This document shows, piece after piece, positions 46,641 through 59,790 of a stretch of DNA of 64,000 bases. The notes beneath the pieces were generated by a model, which had not been told where the DNA came from, did no database searches, and saw only the letters and a program-made list of their open reading frames with translations. The position numbers and the translations under genes were made by a program. This stretch comes from Tamarix chinensis (taxonomy: Eukaryota > Streptophyta > Magnoliopsida > Caryophyllales > Tamaricaceae), in contig CM060172.1 of the NCBI GenBank assembly GCA_030549775.1, positions 1,799,623-1,863,622 of the forward strand, read 5' to 3'. Position 1 is the first letter of the stretch; each line of letters starts with the position of its first letter.

Positions 46641-49600
46641 AAAACCAAGACCATATCAAGTCCAAAACAAATGGAAATTTAAAAAGGGAATCGAAGAAGA
46701 AGTAACTACAACAAGGCATCGATCACTAAAGGACCATCAAAAGAGAAACACAACATTAAAATGTCTCATTCTCAAGGCCCTTTTAATATGCCATCTTAAA
46801 ATCCTTCAAAATGTGTTTAAAATCATGTTAATATAAAATAAATTATTTTGGTTTTGGAAAGGGCTTGAAATTAAGATAAAGTTGTGAATTTTAGGTGCAT
46901 CGATCGACTAGTTTCCCTAATCAATTGATAAGTTCAATAAATAATTGACAATTTTATCTCCCAATAAACCAATCGATTGATTTGATCAAACCTAATTGAT
47001 TGGTTATCTTGTGATTTCAGATCAATTTATGATTTTGATTTTATTCTTTTTTTAATGTTTATGAAAAATTCTAATTAGAATCTATTTATTCTAATAATTA
47101 TATTTTAGTGCTTTGGTATTATTTATACATTATTTAGGTCACTATATGATTTTATTTAGGTAAAATTTCCCCAAAAGCCTTTTTTGAGGCATTTTCACCT
47201 TCTCTCTTCTCCCTCACTTTCCTCTCTCTTCTAGTAGGTATGGTTGTGTGTTTAACTTTTTACACCTCTTTCTTGACTTACCAACCCACTTACATGACTT
47301 TCCCTTGTCATACTCTACCTCCAAGAACTCATCATGTGTTTCTCTTATGCCTTAGTTGTTCACACTCAACCTAAGTCAGACTTCCCTCTTTCCCACTTGA
47401 GAATATCAACAATCACTCTCTCCTCTATACTTCATTTTTAATTCAATTCACTCCTCACCTTCTGCCTTTTCCTAATTCTCTCACTTTTCCCTTGTGAAAA
47501 CTCCTAATTGTTTGGCATTCTCCACTTTTCTTCCCTTTTCTTCTCTTATGAGAAAATAGAGGCTTGCCTCTTATTTCTTCATCATTTGGTCGAGTTATTG
47601 TCTCATTTTTATTTCACTAATCTTATCTTTTACTTCCCTTATTTTCCTTAAGTAAGGAAGCATTAAGATTTTGATAAAGGTTAAAGATTTTAGCTTCTTT
47701 CTCCTTGAATATCTATTTTTAGAAAATATTAAGTTATGGAATTTTTCTTCTTCTTTTGATTTTTTTTATTAATTTTTGAAAAGAATTTTTAATCATTTTA
47801 TTCTTTATTCTCTTAGAACTTTAGATATTGGTAGAACCCAATCAAGTTAGGAGTATTTTGTGTTAGAAGATTTGCTTCGAGGTAAGAAAATCTTATCTTT
47901 AATATGAATAAGGTCTTTTGTTTTCTATTATGGTTTCATGTTCTTGGTGTATTTTTATATTGTGTATGAGTTAATTGTATTCTTAGATTTGAGCATGTGG
48001 TAAAGTTTTTCTTCTTTAAATTTTTAAGCACGCTTTGAGTTCCTTGTTATTATACATGATTTTGGCAGTTTTAAGCATGATTTAGTAAATTGCTAATATT
48101 ACCATGTACCAATATGATTCTATATGAATAGTATGCCTTTTTATGTGGTATATGATATAGAAGCATGCTAGGATTAAACTAGTAAATTTGGGTGAAATTT
48201 TGATAAGTGGATAGCAATTCTTAGTATTGTTCGTCCAAACTAGTCGATTGGTTTGTTGGACTTATCGACTAGTTTTGTGAATAGTCATTCAATTTGGAAT
48301 TTTTGATTAGTTGGTCACAAGATTAGTTAATTGGTTTGATGAACCATTCAAATATTTCCTATGAGCAGTCAACCAGTTTGCCAAATCTAACGACTATTTA
48401 CCTTGTGACAAGAGTGGCATGGTCTCTACTTAGACCCAATAACCAGTTTGGTTAACCCATCAACTGATTTCCTATAAACATTTAATTGATGGTACCAACC
48501 AAGTGATTGGTTTTTTGGTTTTATTTTTTATTTATTTCTCGTATGATAAGATCGTCAACTGATCTCGAGGACCAATCAACTAGTCTGCTTGTATTTTATA
48601 ATGTTTACTTTTTGTTTAATGTTCTTCCTTTGGGAATTATATATTAATGTTTCTATGTAATTACAACATTTTAATCATGATTCCAACTATTTTTAACCTA
48701 AATTTAATAAGGATCAAAATGAGGATATTATGGGCCTTGACTGGTCAAGTTTGGTATCACATCTAAACATCTAATTGGTGGCTTATATATCTTGTGATGT
48801 GTTTGGTCACATTACTTACTAAATTTGATTATTAATGGAATTAATTTTTGATATCACATGGTAATTAATAATTAATGAATTAAGATATTATTTGAGCCTT
48901 TTTCTCCAACTCTCGAGGTTGCTAGCAGAGAGTTAGTGAGTAGGTGGCCCTATGTTTTTATATTTTCATTTAGTACCTATTTCCTCTCTACTGGGTTGTA
49001 GTTGGTTGGGGGTATGCACATATATTTGAGGTATAGGATTATATTATAGTAGGGCAACATGACAACAATGTCTAGTACATGTGGTTGAGATATTCCGGTA
49101 CACGCCCAATCTATTATAATATGGTTATATTATGTAGTTCTTATGCCCAATCTATATTATTATTCTTCAATAACTTCCATACAAGCATGTATTTTCATAT
49201 TTCTATTATGAGACGAAGTCTTATACTATGTTAAAATGCTTATCACCATACTACTCAATTACATCAGTGTGCAGCATGAGCCCTTATCATATTTTAGGTA
49301 GTTAGTTTTACTAATACTTCATCTTACTGATATTATATTTGTGTAGTCACTATAATAATCTAGCTTCTACTCTAGTAAGCAAAGGACCATTTGTAGGGTT
49401 ATGACTTTCTATTAGAGTATATTGAGAATGATATTGTGGGCTAGTAGTTGGTTATTTCTTGGGGCTGGAGAGTCACATTCCCATTTAGTTAAGAGTTATG
49501 CTAACTAATTAGATGTATTTTTTCCCACCGCGTTGGGATACTTTTGGTTCTTTCTTGTTATTTAAACTCTTTTCTTTAATTCCTATATTTGGATTTTTTA

Positions 49601-49848
49601 AGCTCTAACTCTATCTTCTATCTATATTATCATTATCCTCATCATTTTTATCATAGACTTGTTGTATTATTAGTAGAGCATGCATTTTTTATGGTTGTTT
49701 CATATTGTCTCGTATCAGACATGGGCTAGATGATGATCACACACCTCTCTAGTTGATATGGGGGTAACATTTCCTAGATTTTCTTCTAAAAACTCTTCCG
49801 CATTGTATTTAAAAAGATTTTTTTAATAAAAAATTTGGGGGTGTTATA
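46641..49848 (+). mobile_element. LTR E2, left boundary approximate
   Basis: The right end, GGGGGTGTTATA at 49848, and the preceding ~450 bp match E1. A pyrimidine-rich segment (47190-47660) and a cluster of imperfect 'cgattggtttg' motifs (48230-48600) lie inside. The left boundary falls between 46640 and 46900; I could not find a TG start with the expected duplication GACTT. Beyond 49848 the B-like LTR F resumes. Confidence 0.55.
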
Positions 49849-51466
49849 GACTTAGACCTAATATAGCAACTAACCTTCTACTAGATATATCTGTTAATCT
49901 ACATGACATCATTTGCTTATGAGATTGAGAAGGTGAACAAATTTATGGACACATTAGTACCCTGCATATTAAGTAAGCAAATTTATCTTATCATATTAGT
50001 TTACAATGCATGAATGATTATAATAGGCATACAAGTAATGTTAGCACACCTTATAATTCTTGTACAATAACACACTAACTCAAATGCTCTACCAACATGG
50101 CATACTATACTTGCATATGGAGGTAGTTAGCATCATGCTCAGTGATAGACATGGAATTCATGGAAATCTCAGGCTTCACACTAAGTATAGTAAATTCATG
50201 GCTTATCATGCTTGCTAAAAAAATTTAGGAATCATAAATCACAACATAGAAACATATAAAGTGACATATCATGGCCGAAAGCCACTTAGGTCAATTCTAT
50301 TTAATTATTTATGAGATTTTAGTCAGTATCGTATAAAATTTTGTTTATTTATTTATCTTGGAGCATTAAGATAAATTATGTAATCATTTATAACTTATAT
50401 AATGTGGTAGTTCTTGGATACCTATAGGGACCATCCCAGTATCACAATAATGAAACAACTATATCAAGATCAAGCATATAACTAATACAAAGACAATTTA
50501 ATATACCTCTAAGACTTATTCCTATTTTTATCTCATTATATTTGTGATAACTAATTTACATCAATGAAAGAATCTCGAGTGAGCACTTATTATCCATCAT
50601 GGAATTCAACCATGATAACACCCCAAGTAATTATTAATGAGTAACCAAATAAAATAATTATAAATGCCTACTATTATTGGTCATAGGCCAAGGTAGGAAA
50701 AAACTCATTGCATCACTAGATATCATAACATTTTAGTGTCGACACCCTCCACATACATGGTAGGTGAAAATTAGAGTAAAAGAGGTAACGAAACTAGTGA
50801 GGCTTCCCCTACTTGTAGGTGCATACATGAAGGTAAATATAATATTAGATATCCCTTGATTAGATACTCCAAGCATTGGAGATATATAAGCTAGAATGAT
50901 TTCTTTCTCTTTAAGTAATTAATATCACATCCATGATATCCAAATATCATCACATAACCATATCATAATACTTAATATTTTCCATTTAGGGTAGTCATAG
51001 ATGATATCATCATTACTTAGCCAATTTAATGCATCACTTGAGTTTATTGGCTCTTCAAAAAATCCAATAATCATATCATGGCATAATAATATGCCCCTAA
51101 ACTATCACAAGGTCCAAAATAGAAAAATAGATATTTTGCTTGACATTGGTTAATTGGTCTTGTATACCAATTGATCGGTTTGGTACTACCAAACCTTAAT
51201 GCTCCTTCTAAAACCATTATATACGTTGGCCTATTTGGAATGAATATTTTAAAAACCAATCAATCAACCTAGAGAAACTAGTTGACCGATTTAGGTTGAG
51301 GCCGAACAATTTATTCTATAGATAAACCAGTCAATGGGTTGACCTACCTATTAAACTATTCTAGCAACAATTCAATAGATCTGGCTGGAGCAATTAATAA
51401 GTCTATGCAAATTAGTTTGCACATGCATTTTCATATGTAAATTAAACCTCCAACATTAACCATACC
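49849..51466 (-). mobile_element. LTR F, second piece
   Basis: The segment near 49905-49990 parallels B3 near 55135-55200 (a 'tttgctcatggaaatgagtaggtga' like text, then 'cattagtatgctatatattgagtaag'). Motifs of the 'accaattgatcggtttgg' kind lie at 51150-51400, as in B3 at 56450-56680. It ends with ATACC (51462-51466), the target duplication of D2. Confidence 0.6.
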
Positions 51467-51719
51467 TATAACACCCCTAATTTTAGCTAACCCTTATTCC
51501 AAGTAATTAATATTTTAACATAATTCTAATATTGGAAAATTAATATTTTACCTTACCCTAAATCCTTAATCCTAATTCTTAACTTAACCCTAATACCTAT
51601 TTTAGGTTATTCATATTTCTCTTTTCCCTAACCCTAACCCTGGATGATTGTTAATTAAATTATCCTAATACTCTAACCTAAATTATTTTAGACTAAAACT
51701 AATTCTAAACCCATACTTA

Positions 51720-52645
51720 TTTTCCTCCCTCCTTTTTCCAATTCCTTTTCACCTTCTCCTTTCTTTTCCTTTTCTTTTCCCATACCTGGTTGATTTCCTT
51801 TTCTTTCTTTTCTCCCTTTCTTGTTTCATGAAATCTTCTTAGGTTATACCCTTTACCATGATCTTTACCAATACTTCATCTACACCCTACCTCATTGGCA
51901 CATTATCACCTATACCTTGTGTCGACTGGTTTCACTGAAAAATCTTACCCCATCACTTGTCTCCTTCCCTCTATGTGTGTGCGCATGTGTAAATATATGA
52001 CACATTTAATGCATGAAACAATCTTTCTTCTCCCTCTATTCTCTATTGAAAAATTTACACCACCAACCTAATCCATTCCTCCTCCTCCTCCTCCTCCTCC
52101 TCATCACAAAACACACTATGAAAACCTCTATCGGCTACTTCCACTAAAACCACACCACAACCACCGGCCTAAACAACCTGTCCCTCCCTCTTTGTTTTGG
52201 GAACTCCCACCAAAGCATCATCATTTCTCCATCACCCACCACCTTCGGCATCCTTCACCATTCCCTCACCCATACCATAAACCACCCTCACCGAATAGCA
52301 CCCCTAGCTTCATCCAAGTACACCATTCCTTCTCTTTTTCCTTTGGCACCTATCACTAAACAACCCCCAACCCTTCGGGAAAAACCATAATTCCTCACCC
52401 ACCACCTTCATCCATTAAAATTGTTACATATTACCTCCCTTCAACCACTTCCACTTCCACCACACCACCCCTTTTAGCCTCCTCCACCATTCCCCTATCA
52501 ACGACAACTTCTACCCCCTTGGTTTGGCAAATTCAACTATTGCTCCTCCCTTTGTTGCAAAACCTTCCACCAAAGTCCTTACCTTGTGTTGGTTTGTTTT
52601 TTCCTCCACTATTTCACTCTCCTTTACCTTGTCCTTTCCTTTTTA
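51720..52645 (+). repeat. Pyrimidine-rich block of LTR D2
   Basis: C/T-biased sequence with CTC runs near 52078-52103 and many 'ccaccacc' stretches. It is the counterpart of the blocks in families A, B and C and precedes the ATT tract as in A2. No gene is recognised. Confidence 0.55.
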
Positions 52646-52662
52646 TATATTTAAGTTCTAAT

Positions 52663-52665
52663 AAT

Positions 52666-52747
<82 letters not shown>

Positions 52748-52748
52748 C
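52663..52748 (+). repeat. ATT microsatellite, about 28 units
   Basis: One of the longest uninterrupted ATT runs of the window. It encodes only poly-Leu in one frame. Confidence 0.95.
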
Positions 52749-53819
52749 TCTTAGGTGATTTTCTAAATTTTTTAGAGGAGGCGAGATAGGATATAGGCTT
52801 AGAGATTAATGTCTTTTTCTGTAAGGATGTTAGTCATTATTTAGGGTTTTTTGTTAAATTTCATGCATGATTTTGTGTATTATAATTTTATTATTTTTAT
52901 TATGTTTTTAAACACATGTTGTTAATGTCATGATATGATAATATGATATCATATGATGAAAAATGAGTAATATAAGGAGCATGTGGTATTGTTACGTAGA
53001 AGTACTATACAAAAAACCCTAAGTGAATTGTTATGATATATGGTATTATTATATGGATTTGAAATAGTATGATAAGTGAGAAATGAGTGTATTTAATAGG
53101 TATGGTGATAAGTGTAGGATTTGAAAATATTTCTATCAAACTATAAGTTTTTTTATGAAATAAGAGCTTTTGGTTATCTTTGAGGGCATTTTGGTAAATA
53201 TAGGTATTTTTGTATTTTAATGTGTTAAATGATTTAAAATATTATAAGGATATTATGTGAAATATATTGAGTAATTATGAATGGCATGGTTCCACAAAAT
53301 GAGAAAATGGCTTAATTTGGAAATAGTAACCCTAAAATGGCAATATTGTTATCGCATGTGTGACACGTTAGAATTAGATCACAGTATTTTGTTAATAACA
53401 GTATTTTGGGAAGATATATTAAATTTGGTAACCATGAGAGTATTATTGGAAAATATATGGTATACTCATAAAATTAGGGTTTTATAAGACTCACGAATAG
53501 TCACTCTTGAGATAGGGTTATCATTGCATGTGTTAAAAATTAGAGTTAGATCATTATTTTTGTGTATATTTATAATAGTAATATTTGAGTAAAGTATGCT
53601 AAATTTGGTAAATAAGAAATAGAGAATAAGTTATGTAAAAAATGTAAATTCTGTTTCCTTAGGAAGTATATGGACCTAAATCCTTGAGAACAACCTTTAT
53701 ATCTATATGGTTGTGATTTACTTGATCTAATTATTTTTTTTTTACATATCCAACCAATCATTTATAAGAAATTAATAATTTAAAGTGAAAGATCACTTGA
53801 ATTTGGCCAAGGTATTTTA

Positions 53820-54220
53820 TTGGTCCATTCTATTAGAAGATAATAGTAGCTTAGGTATGTTTTTCCCCGAGAGGTGCATTAATTCGTTATACTAGATTAA
53901 GAATAGTGGAGTCTTAAACTCAACATGAGTAATAACATATATTGAGATAATGTACCTAATGGATAAGACATTAAATAATTAAATTGGAATATTACATGAG
54001 GTGAGAATAAGGTATTGAGTCTGTTCCAATAGATGATAATAGTGGCTCAGATGTATTCTTCCCTGATAAGTGTTTTAGACCTTTCCACTGGTTTAAAAAT
54101 AGTGGTCAGGAGTGTGTTTCCCTAGTTTATATTGGGTCAATTCCACCATATGATAATAATAACTCAAGTGTGTTGTCCTTGAGAGATGCTTTAATCTATT
54201 CCACTAGATTAAGAATAGTG
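53820..54220 (+). repeat. Palindromic unit array in D2
   Basis: Units near 53824, 53889, 54020, 54085, 54135 and 54196 keep the 'tccac..gataatagtgg' form in most cases. The count of six equals that of the family A arrays. Confidence 0.6.
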
Positions 54221-54379
54221 GGTCTCTAAACTCAACATAAATAAAATAATAACATATGTTATATCTAATCATGAAACATAGACCAGTAATTACCTTACAT
54301 TATTTTATGTATATCGCATATATGCTTATTTTCCAATGTGAAGCATGCAATTCTCTATATCCCTTAATTGGCTGTATTG

Positions 54380-54445
54380 TTACCTTACTCACTATATAGT
54401 GTACTGACCATCCTTTTTATGGATGATGCTCATTCCCACGAGCAG
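54380..54445 (+). promoter_or_regulatory. Conserved LTR box (D2 copy)
   Basis: 'Gttaccttactcactat' is followed by 'ccttttta' and GATGCTCATTCCCACGAG, matching the A1, A2, A3 and D1 boxes. Function unknown. Confidence 0.5.
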
Positions 54446-54696
54446 ATAGCCCACATGTCTATGTACAGGTCGATAAGGACCCAATGTATGATTTTGCAGC
54501 TTATGATACTTTATGTGGGGTGAAGTGAGTTTTGTATCAGGGTTTTGGGCATAAGGTCATGTTATCCATATGATAATTTTACACGAATACCTTTTTTAAC
54601 TTTTAAATCTATGGTATTACTTTTATCTATATTTTTGGATATTGTACTCGAAGCTAATCTCTAACTTACATTCATGATATGAATTTTTTATCATTT

Positions 54697-57600
54697 TGTA
54701 ACACCCCTATTTTTCATTACCAATTATTTTTGTTAAAATAAGTTGTAGAAGTAGAAAATACTCAGGGAAAAATGAGGTGTTATCATCTTACCTGACATAG
54801 GATAGACGTCCACCGCCTACCCCATATCAGATATAAGGTTGAACTAACCAAACACAAAAAAAAAATTGAGTGTGCAAATAACAATTTAATTGAAAATATT
54901 CCAAAAATGTTTACATCAAACGATCCTAATGGATTTTGATCAAATTGTTATAAAATACACATTAAAAGTACGGGATTACAAAACATGAGTTTGTGCATGA
55001 TGCCCAAGACAGTGTCCATGGTCCTCCATAAACCCCACTAAAACCTTCCAGATGTCCTCGCTTACAAGCCCTGACCCAAATAAGCTAGTCCATTTACTAG
55101 CCATCCCCAAAAACCTTCACATAGTCTTTTGCTCATGGAAATGAGTAGGTGACCGAGCAAATGGGCACATCAGTATGCTATATATTGAGTAAGTTAAGTT
55201 GCTCCCTTAATGTACATAAGTATGCTAATCTATCATTGATGAACATAATGTAAAACATGCATCATGGTAGAATTATACATGTAAGTAAGAGTGTATAACA
55301 CATGTTATCATATACAATTTCAGACCTTAAAATCATGCTTAGGAATCATAACACTTTCACATAACCACTTACATAGGTAATAGCAGAGAGTATTCTAAAG
55401 ACCCCTAGGGTTATCTCCATTTACCTAATTCCTTTAAGATATGTCGTCCATTCATCCACATAAAATATAGGCCAATCATTCAATTCATGTTTCATTATAT
55501 AACCAATTAGTCAAGTGTATAAACTAGATGTAACCATTTAGTCAACAATATCATTACTTTTATTTCATAGTCAATCGTCAACCATTCATTTCATTATCAT
55601 TCAAAATTATCAACCAGTATCTACCAACCATATTTTATTATCATTGAACAATGGACTATGCACCACTCCATGATCTTATATACCATAGAAGCCTATCTAA
55701 AAAGGGACATCAAGTCCAGGACAAAGTTAATCACCAAGTGGACATAAGTCCAGGCCGAAGCTAATCACCACAATGGATAAAAGTCCAAGTTGAAGCTAGC
55801 CATTATGGACATAAGTCTAGGCTGAAGCCAACCACCTAGGTAACCAAACCCTTTAGTATTGATACCCCCCTAGTACATCATTAGTGTCTAGAGTAGGTAA
55901 AGCCCCAAAACCTCTTAGGATCCCGTCCAAAGGTAAATCCCAAAGGCATAAAAAATGTCCGAAGGTAGACTAACCTCTGATAGCTAATCGAGGATTGGGT
56001 AAACCAGACCTATACTCAACTCAACTTTATTTCACTTTACATGATTAGTGTTTTATTCACAAATATGGGTGATCATATAAGGCCCATACAAACAAGCAAG
56101 TCACATTCATGCTAATCCGTATCAATCCTTTACTTTACATTTTCCCCAACCATGTGGATTTACCATTTATCCTTGGCTAATGTCATTCATATCCATCATT
56201 ATACTCATTCCTAGCCCAAGGTGAATTTCATTACTCTTTTCCCACTTAATCTCACTTATCATAAGTGGAATCCCCATTTAGTCCCTTCTGTAACTCATTG
56301 AGTATACCATAATTTATGATCTATTTTGATATTTTAATTAGGCCCATAGTCCATGATAAAATCTATAATCCATTAAATAACCTTAGGGTAATACCAATCA
56401 TAGCCTCAAAGCATAATTGAACTAAAAAGAAATGAATTAGGCAAAATAGTCAAACCAGTCAATCCGTTTGGGTCAACTAGTTGATCGCTTTGACTCAACC
56501 AAACCATGCTTTCTTCAAACTGGTCATTGGTTTTACCAAAATAGTTAATGGATTTAAGTGGAGAGTAGGACCAATGATTGTATAGGCATACTAATCAATG
56601 GGTTGGGTCAATTGATCGATTGTTCTAGGAACCAGTCGATTGGTTTGACCTAACTTGTAGATTGATATGCCCTAACACATCATCAACCCATAAATTTCAT
56701 GTAGATTCTTTCATATAAATCATTTTTTTTTCATGTTAAAACATGTATCAACAACAACTAACATATTTCCAACCAAATTATCATACATTTCTCACCATAA
56801 TATCATCATAACCTATTTTATACATTTTCATGCTCTTTAATCAATTTATGTCATTTAAGCATGCAAATCATGCGTACAACTGCATTTCTTCATACCAACA
56901 TGCATCAACCACCTAAAGATAACTCCTATCATGTAAGAACACATACTATACATTTAAAGAGCAAGAATTACTTACTTAAAGTAGGAAAAAATCTTCTTAA
57001 AATAGAGGTTCCATTGTGGGAAATTCTTAGCTTTGAGAACCTTAAAATCAAAGTCTCGAACTCAAAAATTATATCAAACGCTTATCAAATTATGAAATCT
57101 TAAAAATTAGAAGAGATTAAAGAGAGGGAAAGTAAGACTTAAAGAATTTTTCTGGCTGAAAGAAAGGAGAAATGAAGGGATTATTGGGGCTGTTTATAGC
57201 CAAAAAAATCAAAATGAATTACTAAAGGTTTGGAGATCAACTCAAAACCCTACCATTGACCGTTTGAATTCGATTAGAAGGAGCAAAATTTCCCATGATT
57301 TGTTGACCCCTTCTCTAGAGTTCAAATGGTGTCTTTGGAGAATTCAGGTCAATTAGGTTAGAATTTGCGTTCGCAAATGGAGCAATAGGAATTCAGGGTG
57401 GAACGAATCTTCCAACTTCTTAGAAGCATGCTTGAGATTGAAGCATTCGACCTTAGAATCACATACAAGAGAGAGAAAGAAGAAGATAATTACTAAGGTT
57501 ATCTCTCCCCTTTTATGTCCCAATTGACCTCTAGATTAAATTAAGGCAATATTTTAGGTTAAATGCATCATAAAAATGGTTAGGAATCTCTTAAGGGCAA

Positions 57601-57978
57601 TCTTGCATGGATTGGTAATGTTCTAATTAGTGTAAGGGATTTTCTAGAAAATAAATTCAAAAATGTATCCAGCTCAACAAACCAGCCTATTAGTTTGGAT
57701 CTACCATTTGATTGTTCATCCACAAGTCGATCGATTTCCTCCAACTCGTCGATCAGTTTGGTCAAGAAACACAATTTAGCGATAACAACAAACCAGTTGA
57801 TCAGTTCCTAGGACAAGTCAATGGGTTTGCCTGTAAAATGCAATAAACCTCACTTTTCTAACATGATTTCAAATCCAATTTTATCCCAAATCAAATCATA
57901 TCATTGAATCAAAATCAAAGGTCCACAATTTGAAAAAATTTCTCTTTTAACCATCATACAAAAGTGTGGGGTATTACA
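54697..57978 (-). mobile_element. Solo LTR B3, 3282 bp, complete
   Basis: It runs from TGTAACACCCC to GGGGTATTACA on plus, flanked by the exact duplication CATTT (54692-54696 and 57979-57983). It interrupts D2 165 bp before the D2 end. Inside are ~50-bp repeats of a 'gacataagtccaggccgaagc' kind (55700-55860), 'cagtcgattggttt' motifs (56450-56680 and 57670-57830) and a purine-rich segment (57120-57480). No coding domain. Confidence 0.9.
55700..55862 (-). repeat. ~45-bp tandem repeat in B3, four copies
   Basis: Imperfect units read 'ggacataagtccaggccgaa' followed by 'gctaatcacca'. It is diagnostic for this B subfamily. Confidence 0.75.
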
Positions 57979-58152
57979 CATTTTATAATTAACAAGCTTT
58001 ACATTCTAATTATTTTACCTTGTGATTAATGTAAGAATAGTTTGGTAAGCTATACTTGTATTAATTATGGTGTTAACACCCAACTATTTTGGTATTATGC
58101 TTATGCTATGAATAAATTTTTTTAGTAGTAAAATTTGGGGTATTACAATACC

Positions 58153-58251
58153 ACATACACATCACTAGATTCTTGCAAAATAAAGATTAATCATACTGAA
58201 CCACCCAATCATGTTATGTTTCTAATTAATCATTAAGGTACATGTACGTAA
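58153..58251 (-). mobile_element. LTR F, third piece
   Basis: A short segment between D2 and the CACTA element, assigned to LTR F by position only. Its last three bases, TAA, are the CACTA target duplication. Confidence 0.4.
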
Positions 58252-59787
58252 CACTACCAAAAATTGGGCTTTTATAATGCTTATCTTTAGGCTTAGATAA
58301 TAGTTTTCAACCATTATTGAATCAACTATGGTTAAATATTTGATAACAGTTCCAAAATTATTATCAAAATCCCCTAAAACACATGCTGATGGTACACTTT
58401 TGATCATGGTTAATGGCCATAACCGTTATCAAAACTCACTTTTAATAATTACTCCTTGCCAAAATCATTATCAATACTCACTTTTTATAATGGTTCCTTG
58501 CCAAAAATATTATCAAACTCACATTTAATAATAGCTTCTATTCAGAAACATTATTAAAAATTCACATCTCTACAATTTTAAAGGCCATATAGAATCAAGC
58601 AATATTATCAAAACACGGAGTCATAGATTAAACTAATAAGAAGTGTGAGGGAGTTTAACCCTCCTAGTTCTTGATCGAACTATATGCCATACACTATATT
58701 ATTATTGAATCACAAATCTAGTCCTAATAACAACAATGAACAAAGAAATGTTGAGAAAATTAACAAAAAAAAATTAATGTATAACTAAGCAAATCCATTG
58801 CCTCAAATTTGCCTCGATTTCTCATTCCAAAAATCAAACATACATAAGCAAAGATAAGCATATCTAAAACCAAATCACAATAATCAATAATAGAAATGAA
58901 AAACTTAACAACTGATATGAAGAATTGTTAAATTTTTTAGCAAAAAAATAAATCAAACACAAATCAAGAAAATATAAAAAAAAAATTAACATGAACAAAA
59001 ACTCACTTCCAAGATCGATGCTCAACTTAAATATTTGATATGAGATCTGAGCCAAAGAAGAACAAGTAGCATGGACCATCAAGTGGTGATAATGACATAA
59101 GACAACCTAGATCTATAAAAGAAACCATGCAAATCAAACATTCAACCCCGTAATCTTTTAGATTTTAGCCGATAAAAATTAAAATAGGTTTCCACACAAA
59201 ATCCATCATGAACCACTAGACAGAGGATGATAGATTTGAATAGATCTAATAAAAAACTAGATGAAGGTTTTGTTCCTTGGGTGTGTTGAGGGAAACAACA
59301 AAAATTCAAGGTTTCCTTTCAGACATTACAATCATAGATGCAGGTTTTAAACCTTCAAACTAGGGTTTGAATGAGAACTTGAAACATTCCTCTACTAAAG
59401 AAAAAAAAATAGGAAAAACATTTGAGAGCAAGGGTCACTAGAGGCGATGGATAGGCAATTGAAAATTGTGGAGGATTAGTTGCTAATCTACCATTTAAGG
59501 ATAATAAATGATTTGTTTTTGACACTAGGAGAAAGTGTTTAAATTTGGCTTCCCTTACTTCTCTCTGGTTTGTTTTAATAATGCCAATGTTTTAATAATA
59601 ATTTAGCTGTAAAATAGTTATTCAAACCTAAGCCTTAAATATAGTCCAAAAAAATTGAGGTTTTGATAAGGGTTTTTCATCAAAAGAGTTATTAAATGTT
59701 ACCATCCAAAATTTTCACAGTTATGTCAATGAATTCACTGCAACTGTTATTAATGTTGAGTTATTAAAAATAGTTTCTATAGTAGTG
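58252..59787. mobile_element. Non-autonomous CACTA transposon, 1536 bp
   Basis: It starts CACTACCAAAAATTGGGC and ends TTTCTATAGTAGTG, giving inverted CACTAC termini. It is flanked by the 3-bp duplication TAA (58249-58251 and 59788-59790). Three 42-bp subterminal repeats of the 'ttatcaaaactcacttttaa' kind start at 58426, 58468 and 58510, typical of CACTA elements, whose transposase binds subterminal repeats. No transposase frame is present, so it would depend on an autonomous partner. The left and right ends beyond the first bases are only partly complementary. Confidence 0.85.
58426..58551 (+). repeat. 42-bp subterminal repeats of the CACTA element
   Basis: Three units each combine 'ttatcaa.actcac.ttta' with a 'ccttgccaaaa' like tail. 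They are probable transposase-binding repeats by analogy with the family. Confidence 0.75.
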
Positions 59788-59790
59788 TAA

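Larger units (their letters stand above)
51467..58147 (+). mobile_element. Solo LTR D2, complete, carrying nested B3
   Basis: It starts TATAACACCCC (TG mutated to TA) and ends GGGGTATTACA at 58147, flanked by the exact duplication ATACC (51462-51466 and 58148-58152). Removing the nested B3 and one 5-bp duplication leaves about 3.39 kb. Content: AT-rich leader, pyrimidine-rich block (51720-52640), ATT microsatellite (52663-52747), AT-rich middle, palindromic units (53820-54220), conserved box (54380-54445), then B3, then the terminal 165 bp matching D1. No coding domains. Confidence 0.88.
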
